From Lasiodiplodia sp. COLG20 (Eukaryota > Ascomycota > Dothideomycetes > Botryosphaeriales > Botryosphaeriaceae), in the NCBI GenBank assembly GCA_009801085.1, contig VNWV01000001.1:2232001-2296000 (forward strand): a DNA stretch of 64,000 bases, in the 5' to 3' direction. The translations under genes and the position numbers were made by a program. Shown here in pieces: positions 20,278 through 30,372 of this stretch (positions are counted from its first letter, which is position 1; each line of letters begins with the position of its first letter). The notes under the pieces are model-generated. The model was given only the letters and a program-made list of their open reading frames with translations. It made no database searches and was not told the DNA's origin.

Positions 20278-22857
20278 ATGAGTACTCAATCTTGAGACTG
20301 GAATGGGCTTTCGTATGGCAGGCCTGGATTTGTTGAGCAGTGCTCCGAAAAAGGAAATTTAGAAACGGACCCTCCTTTTCGTTTCTCTCTTCACTGTATA
20401 TAGTCTTCCAGAAACAACATTCGCTCTCTTTTTCTTTTGTATTTCTTCATTGTACATACATTTTAAAAACACGACACTCATTTCCTTTACTACGCATAGT
20501 AGACATTATAGAACCGTTTGAACAACAAAGACTTTCATTTTATATCATGATCCGTGTGCATTGGGGACGGTTTGTTTACTTTCCACAAGCGGCAAGTTAA
20601 TGATCACAGGGTACTGACGTACAAAGAGCCCCACATTATATTACCCCAGAATAGAAGGCCGATTTGGGCTTAGTCCCACCTCGGATTGTACCTGGTCTCT
20701 CTGCTAGTGGCGTGGCCCTTAGAGGGTTAATCCACTATGATTTCAACACAGGGAATGGTAACTTGGGACTGTGTCATGGAAGGGACACCATAACTGACGA
20801 TCGTAATCTTGAAGACATAACTCACTATCTTTAAGGCCATAGCATCCGTTCCGCCTTCCTCACGTGCCCCCTCGTTTCAATTCCTGTGGCTAACGCAAAG
20901 TATGATCAATACAGGGCCAATGGGAAGTAGATATACGAAACATTGCTGCTTTGGGCAATCTCCCCTGTCTCGATGGTAGATCCTACATCAGCCACCCACC
21001 GAAGGCAGAAAGTGCGGGTGAAAACACGCTGCAGCATGCCTAAGCATGTATTGCCGGCAAATTCTGTGATAGAAAGGTTTAGCTGAATACTTGTTGACTA
21101 CTAAGCTTTTGGATCTCGCCGCATTCCGGGTCGGGAATCTTGGCAGGGATGTTGGGATCTCTTTTTGCGTTAGCTGGTAAATAACCCATATTACGCCATG
21201 GTGCTCCAAGGCGTAAAGCGGGGAGAGGGTCCAGGCGTCTAGAATCAGCTGCGAAGCGTGCGTCGCCGCTGTCCCACGGCATGTCTCCCAGAGGCTTACC
21301 GCACGTGATCTGCTCTGATATGCTGTTTTGGACTGATGAGTCGAGCAACTCTGGTTCAGGTTCGGGAAGTGGCGCTTCAATAAGCGATGGTGTAAAAGCA
21401 GGTGAAAGGAGCCGCACAGGAACGACAGGCGACGTCTAAGAATCCTTTTATACGCCAACTCGATCAAGAAGCAAGCCGCGGAGGATGATTCTCGAGTTCC
21501 CGTGTGGCGCCGTTGGGTCAGCAGCAGAAATGTTTCGGGGGGGGGGGGGGGGGAGAGCGGTGGGACCCAAAAGCGGTAGTTCATGGCTTGTGTGGCTGAG
21601 CCCTACAGCCGCAGCTGCAATTGGGGAAGGTTGGCCCAGACTCGGAGCCAAGAGCCAGGCGTTCGGTTTCCGCGAGCTGATCGAGGGATCCCACGATCCG
21701 TATTGTCGGCGCAACGTTGAGAGACACGGTCATTTTTGAGGCTGGAATGTAAGGGCTGAAGGTACGCAGGAATGCGTCAGCGGTCGGAGGTACCTGAACG
21801 AGCCGCACCGTCAGAGGAGGGTCCAGACCGGTGAAACGCACATCGAGGTGGTCGCACAAGCGGTCATGCAGGTGGCCGGAGGGCGATTTTCTTCATCATC
21901 TTACAGGTACGAGTTGCTGCGCTCGCTTGATCAGGACGAAGTGGCGAAGATACAACTACATGTCAGCGGCAGAGATGCAGCCACGGCCGAGTGGACGAAT
22001 CGGGGCAAATCGTATATGCGGTCTTCGACAATCGTCACCTGCCGAGAAGAAGAGGTGCTTGGCGAGCTAATAGTCGACACCTTTTCGTTAGGGCATGTCA
22101 GCTTACTCACTTCAAAGACGTGCGAAAGCGAGGGTGGCGTGTATACGGTAGACGCAAAGGCGAAGGCTGCCCAGACCCGTTTTCCCTGGTTTGTATTATT
22201 AGCAGCGCCACCCAACACGCGTGGCCGGCATTGGGAGCAAATCCTTCGCAGGATGTTGCGGGTACGCTGTTGGCGACGCGCGGGTTAGATTTGTAACGCA
22301 CCCGGCGATTCCGCAGAAGACAGAGATCAGCAACGAGGTGGAGGAGGCGAAACTGGTGCTGAAACGGCAGGAAGAAACAGAGTTTGTGTGTGTGCGGGAT
22401 GGGAATGCCACGCGGGCTGCATGTTTCTCAGCCTTGCATCGGGACGGCCCCCAATCACAGCCAAGCGAACTATCGCGGCGATCACCGCCTTGCGGCCTCG
22501 TGCCTCCCGGCCACTGCCACACTGCTACCGTCGTGCGTCTGCATCCCCGCACAATCATGGTACAAAGGGAGCGGGGCTCTTACACATCTGGGCCCTGCTG
22601 CGCCCGCGTAGGCCCAGTCTTGCTTCCTTCACCAAGCCTCGGGATCCAGCTAGTCCTCGCCCAAGCCCCGAACGCCAACTAATGTCATAATCCTAATTTC
22701 TTGTCGCTGCTATTGTCGTATTCAAAGCGTCGTACTGTTTGCTTTTCCTTCTCTCTATACCCCATCTCTTCGCCACATTACTGCGCCAGATGAACCACCG
22801 GATGCTCCTCCTCCAGCCGTCATCACCGAACCGCAATCCGGACAGCAGCATACATTG
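20278..22857. other. gene-poor interval with poly-G tract
   Basis: 2.6 kb without a supported gene. Overlapping frames on both strands at 21.85-22.68 kb include one stretch with protein-like composition (VRFVTHPAIPQKTEIS in the + frame), but no splice model or domain joins them. A 17-base G run lies at 21537-21553. The right end is the upstream region of the Cys-rich membrane protein. Confidence 0.5.
21537..21553 (+). repeat. poly-G homopolymer of 17
   Basis: Seventeen consecutive G on the + strand (poly-C on the other). It lies in non-coding DNA and is prone to length change and sequencing error. Confidence 0.85.
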
Positions 22858-24183
22858 ATGCCTCGCCTCCAATCCCGGCAGATCTTCCAGCCATCCTGCC
22901 CCAGCGGCGGCACCTGGTACTCGTGCGGCGGAGGCTCCAGGTTCGTGGGCTGCTGCACGCGCGACCCGTGCAACAGCGTGGGCTGCGCCGACGGCAACCT
23001 GCGCCCCGCCAGCTTCAACACCGACTACTACGGCAACTTCTCGGACGCCATATGTCCCAGCAACAGCCAGTTCTTCACCTGCACCGCCACCGACCCACCC
23101 TTCCTCGGCTGCTGCAAGCAAAATGCCTGCCGCGCCGACGGCAACGCGGGCTGCCCGCAGGCAGACCTGACCGCCGCCCAGCTCCCCGACAACGCCGCCC
23201 AGGCCAGCGCCTACAGCCCCACCGGCGGCCCGTCCTCAACCTCTAGCTCCTCCGCAACCGCATCCCCCTCTTCCTCCTCAAACTCCACAGCCGGCATCGT
23301 CGGCGGCGTCATCGGCGGCGTCGTCGTCCTCCTCATCGTCATAGGCGCCCTCCTCTGGCGGCGGCGACAGCAGCGCAAAAAGAAAGCCGCCGAGGCCGGC
23401 GCCACCACCACCATCAACGAAGCCGACGGACGGCCCATCTCAGAAATGGGCGGGGCAGGCGTCATGGGCAGCGGCAAACCGCCGCGCTATTCATCTCTCA
23501 CCAACCCGGGCTCGCCGAATCCTTACGCCATGGAGCTCGACGGCTTCCCGCGCAAGGCACCGCACGAGCAACAGACGCCGTCGGAGCTGGCCAGCGGCGA
23601 CGACCACCAGCTGCACGCGGAATTGCCCGGCGACGACGCCGTCGTCATGCACGAGCTCGAGGGCTCGTCGCCTGGAACAACCTTTACCGGGACGCCGGCG
23701 ACGGTGTCGTCGGGTTCGCCGTCGTCGAAGAAGGCGTCGCATAGTCGAGGGAGTAGTTGGAGTTCGTTTGTCGAGCGGAGGGCGGCGAGGCGGGCGTCAG
23801 GCGGCGGCGGTGGTGGAGGAAATACAGGGCCAACGGGGTTGGCGATACAAGGGCTGCATCCGTATTCGCAGGTCGGGCGGGGGAATAACAACGGGGGCAG
23901 TCCGCGGTCGTCGCCGCGGTCGCCGAGTTTCCCTCACAGAGAGAGTGGAGGAGCGGGAGGAGACGATGCGGGGTCGGAATCAGGCGTTAGTTCGCTGCCG
24001 AGCACGCCGCGCAGCGCCTACGGCTACGGGCCGGGCGCGGGGACCATGGGCGGCTACTCGGACGTGAGCAGGTTGAGTCCGACGTATCCGCCGCCGATAA
24101 GGGAGGAGGAGAGGTATCGGGATCGCGACGACGACGGCGACAGCGATGATGGTGACGATGGAAGGAGAAATGAGAGGAGATGA
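22858..24183 (+). CDS. Cys-rich single-pass membrane protein, Mid2/WSC-like architecture
   Basis: A single-exon protein of 441 aa from the ATG at 22858. Two tandem Cys modules share the pattern C-x8-C-x8/9-CC-x4-C: Cys14, 23, 32, 33, 38, 43 and Cys66, 75, 85, 86, 91, 99, each with the core FVGCC or FLGCC. A Ser/Thr-rich stalk follows (residues 122-144), then a transmembrane helix (about 146-167) and an RRRQQRKKK stop-transfer. The cytoplasmic tail of about 270 aa is Gly/Ser/Pro-rich and disordered, ending in an Asp/Arg-rich cluster. No N-terminal signal peptide is visible, so the helix would have to act as a reverse signal anchor, or a 5' exon is missing. The layout suggests a wall or stress sensor; the function is not known. 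Confidence 0.82.
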   Translation: MPRLQSRQIFQPSCPSGGTWYSCGGGSRFVGCCTRDPCNSVGCADGNLRPASFNTDYYGNFSDAICPSNSQFFTCTATDPPFLGCCKQNACRADGNAGCPQADLTAAQLPDNAAQASAYSPTGGPSSTSSSSATASPSSSSNSTAGIVGGVIGGVVVLLIVIGALLWRRRQQRKKKAAEAGATTTINEADGRPISEMGGAGVMGSGKPPRYSSLTNPGSPNPYAMELDGFPRKAPHEQQTPSELASGDDHQLHAELPGDDAVVMHELEGSSPGTTFTGTPATVSSGSPSSKKASHSRGSSWSSFVERRAARRASGGGGGGGNTGPTGLAIQGLHPYSQVGRGNNNGGSPRSSPRSPSFPHRESGGAGGDDAGSESGVSSLPSTPRSAYGYGPGAGTMGGYSDVSRLSPTYPPPIREEERYRDRDDDGDSDDGDDGRRNERR

Positions 24184-24409
24184 TGATGGGGAGTGGTGGG
24201 GCGATAGACGTTTTTCTTGTAGGTACTTTTAAACTCCAAAATGATTACCCTTTTTGGGCGAGATGAAACAAAGCTTGTTTGAGATCGACCATGGGCTGTG
24301 AACATCACTTCAGAGAATAGACTCGGCCTTGCTTCTGGAAATTATAGATATTATAGTCGTGATAAATAATTAAGTAGGGCTATTAAAGAGACATCATTCC
24401 TCCCGTCGT

Positions 24410-25469
24410 TCAGATGGCCAACAGCGCACCCAGCAAAGAAAGCGCCAACGCCACCGTCCCGCCCGACGATGCAACAGCCACCCGGCTCGCCATACCCGTC
24501 GAAGACGCTCCCGTCGCCGACGTCGTGACCGTGACAGTCGCCGCCGCCGAGCTCGTCTCCGAATTCGTTCCATTGCATCCGCTCTGACACGTGCGCCCGC
24601 AATGCGCATCCGAGTGGCCGCAGAAGCCACCATCGCTGCCAAAACAAAACAAAATTAGTCTCTCAGACTCGGATCGAAAAAGTCAGTGGGAAGTAACTAC
24701 TCACCTGCAGCATGAACCGTAATCGAAGACGCCAAAGGCGGCAAAGTCGTTCGGCCCGGCCGTGGTGCTGCACACCGAGTTGTTGAAGGCCGACCCGCAC
24801 CGCCCGTCGCAGCGCGGCGACGTGCCTTCGCCCGACCAGCTGCACTCGGGCATGCCCAGCGACGCGTTCGGCGCCGTGCAGCTGCCGTAGTCTTTCTGGC
24901 ACCCGCCGCCGCAGTACTCGTCCGTCCCGCCGCAAAAGCCATCCGAGCTATTAGAGAAGTGTTAATGGACATTCGGATGATCGATGAACAGAACGACGAG
25001 ACAAAGGTAGAAATCATAGACGTTTAGGCGAAGTCGACAGAAAATAAACGTACCTGCAGCAGGGGTTGACGCCGCTGAGGAGACACATGCGGCCGGCGGA
25101 GGCGCCGCATGAGTTGTCCGTCGTGATGGGGTATTTGCCGGTAGTGGTTGCGGAGGCATTGCCGCTGGGGGAAGGATTGGCAGATGCAGTCCCGTTGGGC
25201 GAGGTCCAAGACAACGTCATGCTAGCCATCGACTCGGTAGTGGTCACGGTGGAAGTGTCATCATCGGACACGGAGGCAGATGCTGAGCCGGAGGCTGAAG
25301 CTGAAGCGGAAGCAGAATCAGAAGCAGAGTCTGAAGCGGATGCTAAAGCAGATTCCGAAGAAGATGGTGAAGCTGAGTCCGAGGTAGACATTGATTGCGC
25401 GCTGACTGTGGCAGCGAGAAAGCATGCCAACAGCAGCATGGCTAGTGACTGGAAAGTGCGGAAAAGCAT
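24410..25469 (-). CDS. GPI-anchored cell-surface protein with two CBM18 modules
   Basis: Three exons: 25469-25054, 24947-24705 and 24635-24410; introns of 106 and 69 bp. The product is 294 aa. It has a signal peptide (1-24), a long Ser/Ala/Asp repeat region (about 28-70, DNA repeat near 25268-25385), then two chitin-binding type 1 (CBM18) modules. Module 1 runs CGASAGRMCLLSG...NPCCSSDGFCGG...YCGGGCQ. Module 2 runs CDGRCGSAFNN...SCCSDGGFCG...HCGRTCQSGC. The C-terminus is Thr/Ser-rich and ends in a hydrophobic tail (VALALSLLGALLAI) typical of a GPI signal. Both introns fall in phase 2 inside the same CC-Ser codon of each module. The expected role is chitin binding at the cell wall. Confidence 0.9.
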
Positions 25470-27337
25470 GGCTTCTGGAAAAAGACCGAAGTTCCTGCAA
25501 GTAGAGCGAAAGTATTGAAAGTCGCGGCCTCAAAGGCGGGAGGATGGATAAGAATTATAAGCAAACGCGCGTCCGCCGGAAAGCTGAGGCTCTATGCTGA
25601 TATGCTGCTGAGCCTGGGAATTAAGGTTGTCCAGATCCTGCGCTGCCACCGCCTTACCTGCGCCCCGCCAGGAGTCGCCGCGCAAGCTTACAGCCTTGCT
25701 CACACCCCGGTCCCGAGAAATGGAAGCACACATGTATAGGCAACCTCAGAAACAAAAAGAAACGCTCTCTGTACCACATGCTATCACTAGCAAACAATCC
25801 TTCGTGATGCATGCAATGCATTTATCATGTGCGATTCCAGCAGACGACACCAACATTCTCTGGGAACACATGCTGTGAAGGATTCCAATTGCATCGAATG
25901 GCCCAGAGTTTGTAGACAGCACTCGACCATCCAGAACTGCGTCATAACCTGCGCCAAGCTGAAACACGTTGCATGAGTGCTGCGGCCTCGGGGCGCTGCG
26001 ACGCAGCACGCTATCGGCGACAGCGAGATCAGGCGACAGGCCAGCGCACATATTCTAGTGGGCGAATATCCCCTCGAGCTATAAACTAGGTGTGGTAGGT
26101 GGCTTGCAGAGAGGGCTGGGGCTGATCCTTGGCAGTGTGGTCAGCCATCCGGTCGCCGCATTAGGCCGCAAAATATTCAGAAAACGTAAGACGGGAGATC
26201 GCGAACGCCGACCTGCACCCTTTATCGACTGCGTTATTCTTCCGGCCCTCCCGCCGAAACTCGGCACTTCCTCCCTCCCGCATGGGGCCCTGTCAGATGC
26301 CTCCCGTCCGGCACTCGACCTTCAATCTTCTTTTCTGTCCGTCTCCAAAGTTTCACCATGTTGTGAAACAAACATCGGGCTCTTGCTGCTGTGGGGGGAT
26401 TCATGGTTTCAGCTTCCGCCGAACCCACCCCACATCGCAGATTGTCTCTCCACGTGGCGCAGATTGACGCAATTGGTCGGCCTTGCATGCACATTCCGCC
26501 TCTGCCGCAGTTCTATATTTAGCGGCCCCATCGAGGGGCGGGGAAACTACTTTAGACAGCCCTTTCGCCACTTTGAGGGATCGATTGTATGCCGATCGCA
26601 GAAAAAACTACTAACAAGCCGAATGGATTCCGCACGACAAGGGACCAGAATGCTACGTCGGTTTCCCTTAGTGTTGGAATTCCACTAGGCAGCTGAGACC
26701 CTTTTTCCGACCGCTCTCATCAACACTGCCGCATATTTTCGTGCCAATCAAGCCTCGCCTCGAATGTCATGCAGTTATCGTTTGCTCCAATAGTAAGTGA
26801 GCCAATCTCGTAACCAAAATCTTCATGGCGCGGGTTCAGAGAACAGGGCAGTTCTTCGCGATACTACTCAGGGTGGCCAATTGCGCTAGTTTGCTTCATG
26901 ACCAGCCATCCCCGCGCCATGTGTCCCGCGGTGGAACCGGGGCTCAGCACGCTTATGGCTACATCGTAGCTGTCCAGTGCGACACCGCTGTGCTGGCTAT
27001 TCGCCATGTGTTTGCTGCGCGACGGCTGCATCGGGCACGCCCCTGTTCGGGTTCTTCCCCCGCCCTTGGTATCTTTGGTACCGATGAATGCAGCATTGTT
27101 CCTACTACCCGAATCGCGGCCAAGTCATCGGTGATACTGCAGAACGGTACACGTGAAAAGGTTCCGATAGTCACACCCAGAACAGGATATGAGATATTTT
27201 CATACTTGAAGTAATAGGCCGTTCCCATCCCTTTTATCATGAACACTTCTTCTTTTGGGCCCAATTATGTTCAGAAAGCAGTAAATCCCAAAAGATCTGG
27301 AAGAAAGAAAGAAAAGAGAACAATAACATTTCCACAA
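25470..27337. other. gene-poor interval
   Basis: 1.87 kb. It includes the promoter of the CBM18 gene. Reading frames up to 198 codons occur on both strands, but they overlap each other and show no domain, signal peptide or matching splice sites. Confidence 0.5.
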
Positions 27338-29844
27338 TCACGGCATCATATAACCATCCATCCTCAAATCCAACCCATCCAAATCCGTCCACAGATCCAG
27401 CGGATAATCGCTCTCCACCAGCTCCCTCCTCCTCACCCGAGACGACGACCCCAACGACCGCCTCCTCTGCTCAGCCGCCCCATACGTCGCATTACCCGGC
27501 GCCCCCAGCCCACCAGCCACGCACTTACTCTCGCCATACCCCCACGCCGAGTCGGCAACAGCCTTCCACGCGGCCGAGACGTCGACCGTCATCTCCTTGG
27601 TCCAGTAGACGCGGCAGTCGGCGGGCTCGTAGACGAACTGGGTGGGCGTGCGGTCCGCAAAGTCGTCCTTCTTGATGCCGTCGCGGAAGTTGACGTTGTA
27701 GGCGGTGCCGGCGGCGGCGCGCAGGAAGGGCAGCTGGTCGTTGTAGTCGACGAGGGTGGTCGTGTCGAAGTAGTCCTGCTCGGTGGCGTTGGCGTACGAG
27801 TAGGCGAGGCCGACGTTGTATTGGATGTAGTCCCACGGCCAGTTGTTAGTGCCCTTGACGCCGCCGATGGCTTGGGTGATGGGGGCGGACGACGAGGAGG
27901 GAGAGCGGCCGCCCATGGAGACGTATTTGACGCCGGCTAGGTCTTGCATGAGGCGGGAGAAGATGGTGCAGGTTGAGGCGCTGCAGGAATAAGTCAGTGA
28001 GTATTCGCTTTCGAAACCAAACCACCCCTGACGAAGCGCGAGGAAGCAAAAAAGGGGCAGGTGAAGCAATCACTTACCAGTATCCATCCGTCATGACGAC
28101 GATATCTTCGGCCTTGAACGGCTGCGTCGCGTTCTTCACCCCCTCGCCGTACCCCGTGACCCAGACATCGCCGGAGTTGAACGGCGTCAGCACGTCGCTC
28201 AAATTCCACCTCGACAAGTCGGTATACTCATCCCCCTTCGCCGGCACGGGGCCGAACTTGTCCGCCCAGCTCTCAAACGCCGTCCCATCCGGCTTCTCAT
28301 CCGTCCTGAAGTTCAAATACGAGCTCACCACGTCCGCCTCGAGCTCGTACAGCGTATCATTCGTCTCCACCCCCTCCAACGTCCTCGGCACACCCGCCGC
28401 GATGTCCGAAAACTTCTTCCCCAACACATCCAACGCCTCGGTCGCCCTCGCGCGGTCCGCCGCCGCAAAAGCATCGATACCCGGGAAGAGCTGCTTGAAG
28501 AGGTCGTAGCCGAGCAGGATGGTGCCGCCGCCGTTGGCGCTGACGTCGATGACCAGCTTCGTCTTGCCGGCCGCGCGCGCCTCGGCCAGGAACTGCCGCG
28601 CCGTGGATTGGAATTCCGCTTGGCCCGAGCCGCCGACGAACGAGGCGACGCCCAGCACGGCGACGTCGGCGTAGGTGGGGTCGTCGTCGATGTAGTACCC
28701 GCCGATGTAGTTGGTCGACATGCGGACGACGGGCGGCGGGTAGCCTGGGGCGGGTGTTCCCGTCGCGGTGGCCGAGGAGGAGGATGTCGAAGTGGCGGCT
28801 GCGGCGGAGCTAGAGGCGGCCGCAGCGGTGGATTCAGGCTCGCCGTTGTGGAAGGACGTGTCCTGGGGCGTGGTGAAGAAGGTCTTGTACAGGGCCTCGC
28901 CGCTGTCGACGCCGTCGAAGGGGACGAGCACCTTGGCGAAGTTCTGCATGGTGTGCTCGGTGCCGTTCTCGAACGACAGCGTCGTGTTGGCGCCCGGGTA
29001 GACCCAGCGGCCGCGGCCGCCACCCGTAAAAGTGCCCATGCCCGAGCCGCTGCTGCCCAGCGACACGACGGCCAGCTCGTAGAAGACGTTGTTGTACAGC
29101 GCGTCGCGGTCCTGCAGCGAGCCGTACTGCGACCAGTTTTCCAGCCACGTCGCCGCCGCCTCGCCGTCGATCTGGCTGACGGCTGACGGGGTGAAGGTTG
29201 AGTTTTGCAGCACCGACGCGAGCACGTCTGGGTACACGTACGGCTTGGGCGCGCTGGCGCCGTCGTCAGAGACCGAGACTAAGGGGAGCGGCCGCCCGAA
29301 GTTGAAGATGCCGCCCACCGAGTCGGGGACGTAGACGAAGTGGCCGTCGTGGGTGCGCTGCAGGATCCGGTAGAGAGTGTAGCCGAACTGGGGTGGATAT
29401 GTCAGTCGTATGTTCACGTGAGGGATGAAGGCTGCAACCCACCTCGTACTCCTTGGTGATGGTGCCGTCGGCGACTTTGGCCTCCAGGTCATCCAGCTCG
29501 GCGAAGACATCGATGGCGTCTTGGATCTTCTCCACATACTCAGCCGGAGGATCCTTGAGGTAGGCCAGGGTGCTCTGCCACTCCCAGTAGGGGCGGGAAG
29601 TCTTGATTAGATTCAGGGCAGCCGTCTGGTTAATGGGGACGCTGTTGATGCACTCGTAGGCCAGCCCCGCGGGCACAGTCGGGGTGGCACTGGGAGAGGC
29701 AGCCGTCTGAGAAGCAGCAAGCGCTGATACGGAAGCGCACGGGGAACCGGCCGTCTCGTTCTGTCGTCTGTAAAGCACGGGGTTGGCATTGGCAAGGGCG
29801 ACGGCCAGCCCGGAGGCCACGGCGAAGTTCCTGAGCGCAGCCAT
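27338..29844 (-). CDS. secreted S41-family (CPAF-like) serine protease
   Basis: Three exons: 29844-29443, 29387-28078 and 27980-27338; introns of 55 and 97 bp. The product is 784 aa. It begins with a signal peptide (residues 1-20), then a fungal N-terminal domain (HDGHFVYVPD is the characteristic post-PDZ-like segment). A Ser/Ala/Thr-rich linker lies near the middle, and the peptidase domain includes KLVIDVSANGGG. The catalytic Ser573 lies in TDGYCASTC, a motif created only by the 28078/27980 exon join, which supports that intron. This family is widespread in ascomycetes; the C-terminal processing peptidase fold is well supported, but physiological substrates are unknown. Confidence 0.9.
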
Positions 29845-30372
29845 TGCAGAAACAAAAACGCGCCTGACAGACGGTTCCTGCAGATATGGGCCCGCTGTTT
29901 TATAGCGAAGTGGTGCAAGGATGTACAGAGTGCTGGTCGTCTGTGCGCCCAAATTTCCACTCAGGTACCCGCTCCGCGACTGTACTGCTTGAGGAAGTTG
30001 GCAGACGACCCGATATGCAGATCGCTTGCGCGACAAATGAAATCAGCTGCAGCCCATCGATCTCGTATGCTGCAATTCCGTCCCCTCGAGTCTCCGCTCA
30101 TGCTCAGGCCAGGCATGCCCATCCGACCTTCCTAATCGGGCTAGTTTTATCAGTGGAACGGAAAATCCCCGCAATTCGTGCACCCCACTTATTGTTTGCT
30201 CACCGCACGACATACAAGCATCACCGCCGCTGTCCCGCGTCAATTAAGCTCTTCTGGGCGGCGCACACATAAGCAGGTAGAGTGATTATCATAAGAATGG
30301 CATTATTGACATTTGGTATAGATATTTACATGAACCGACAACTTTTCGTTCTACAAAGCATTACAACTCCTT
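29845..30372. other. interval between S41 protease start and CoA-transferase stop
   Basis: 528 bp holding the protease promoter and the CoA-transferase 3' end. No gene is seen. Confidence 0.5.
29898..29904 (-). promoter_or_regulatory. TATA box of S41 protease gene
   Basis: The minus strand reads CTATAAAAC, 54 bp upstream of the start at 29844. It is a near-perfect TATA box. Confidence 0.6.

Noticed and set aside
26092..26688. 198-codon + strand ORF in the 25.5-27.3 kb gap
   Set aside because: Low-information composition without a domain, signal peptide or helix, and overlapped by antisense frames of similar length.
28325..29186. Long Arg/Pro- or Gly/Arg-rich ORFs over the S41 gene
   Set aside because: Out-of-frame shadows created by GC-rich codon bias; the S41 frame has the catalytic motif and consistent introns.
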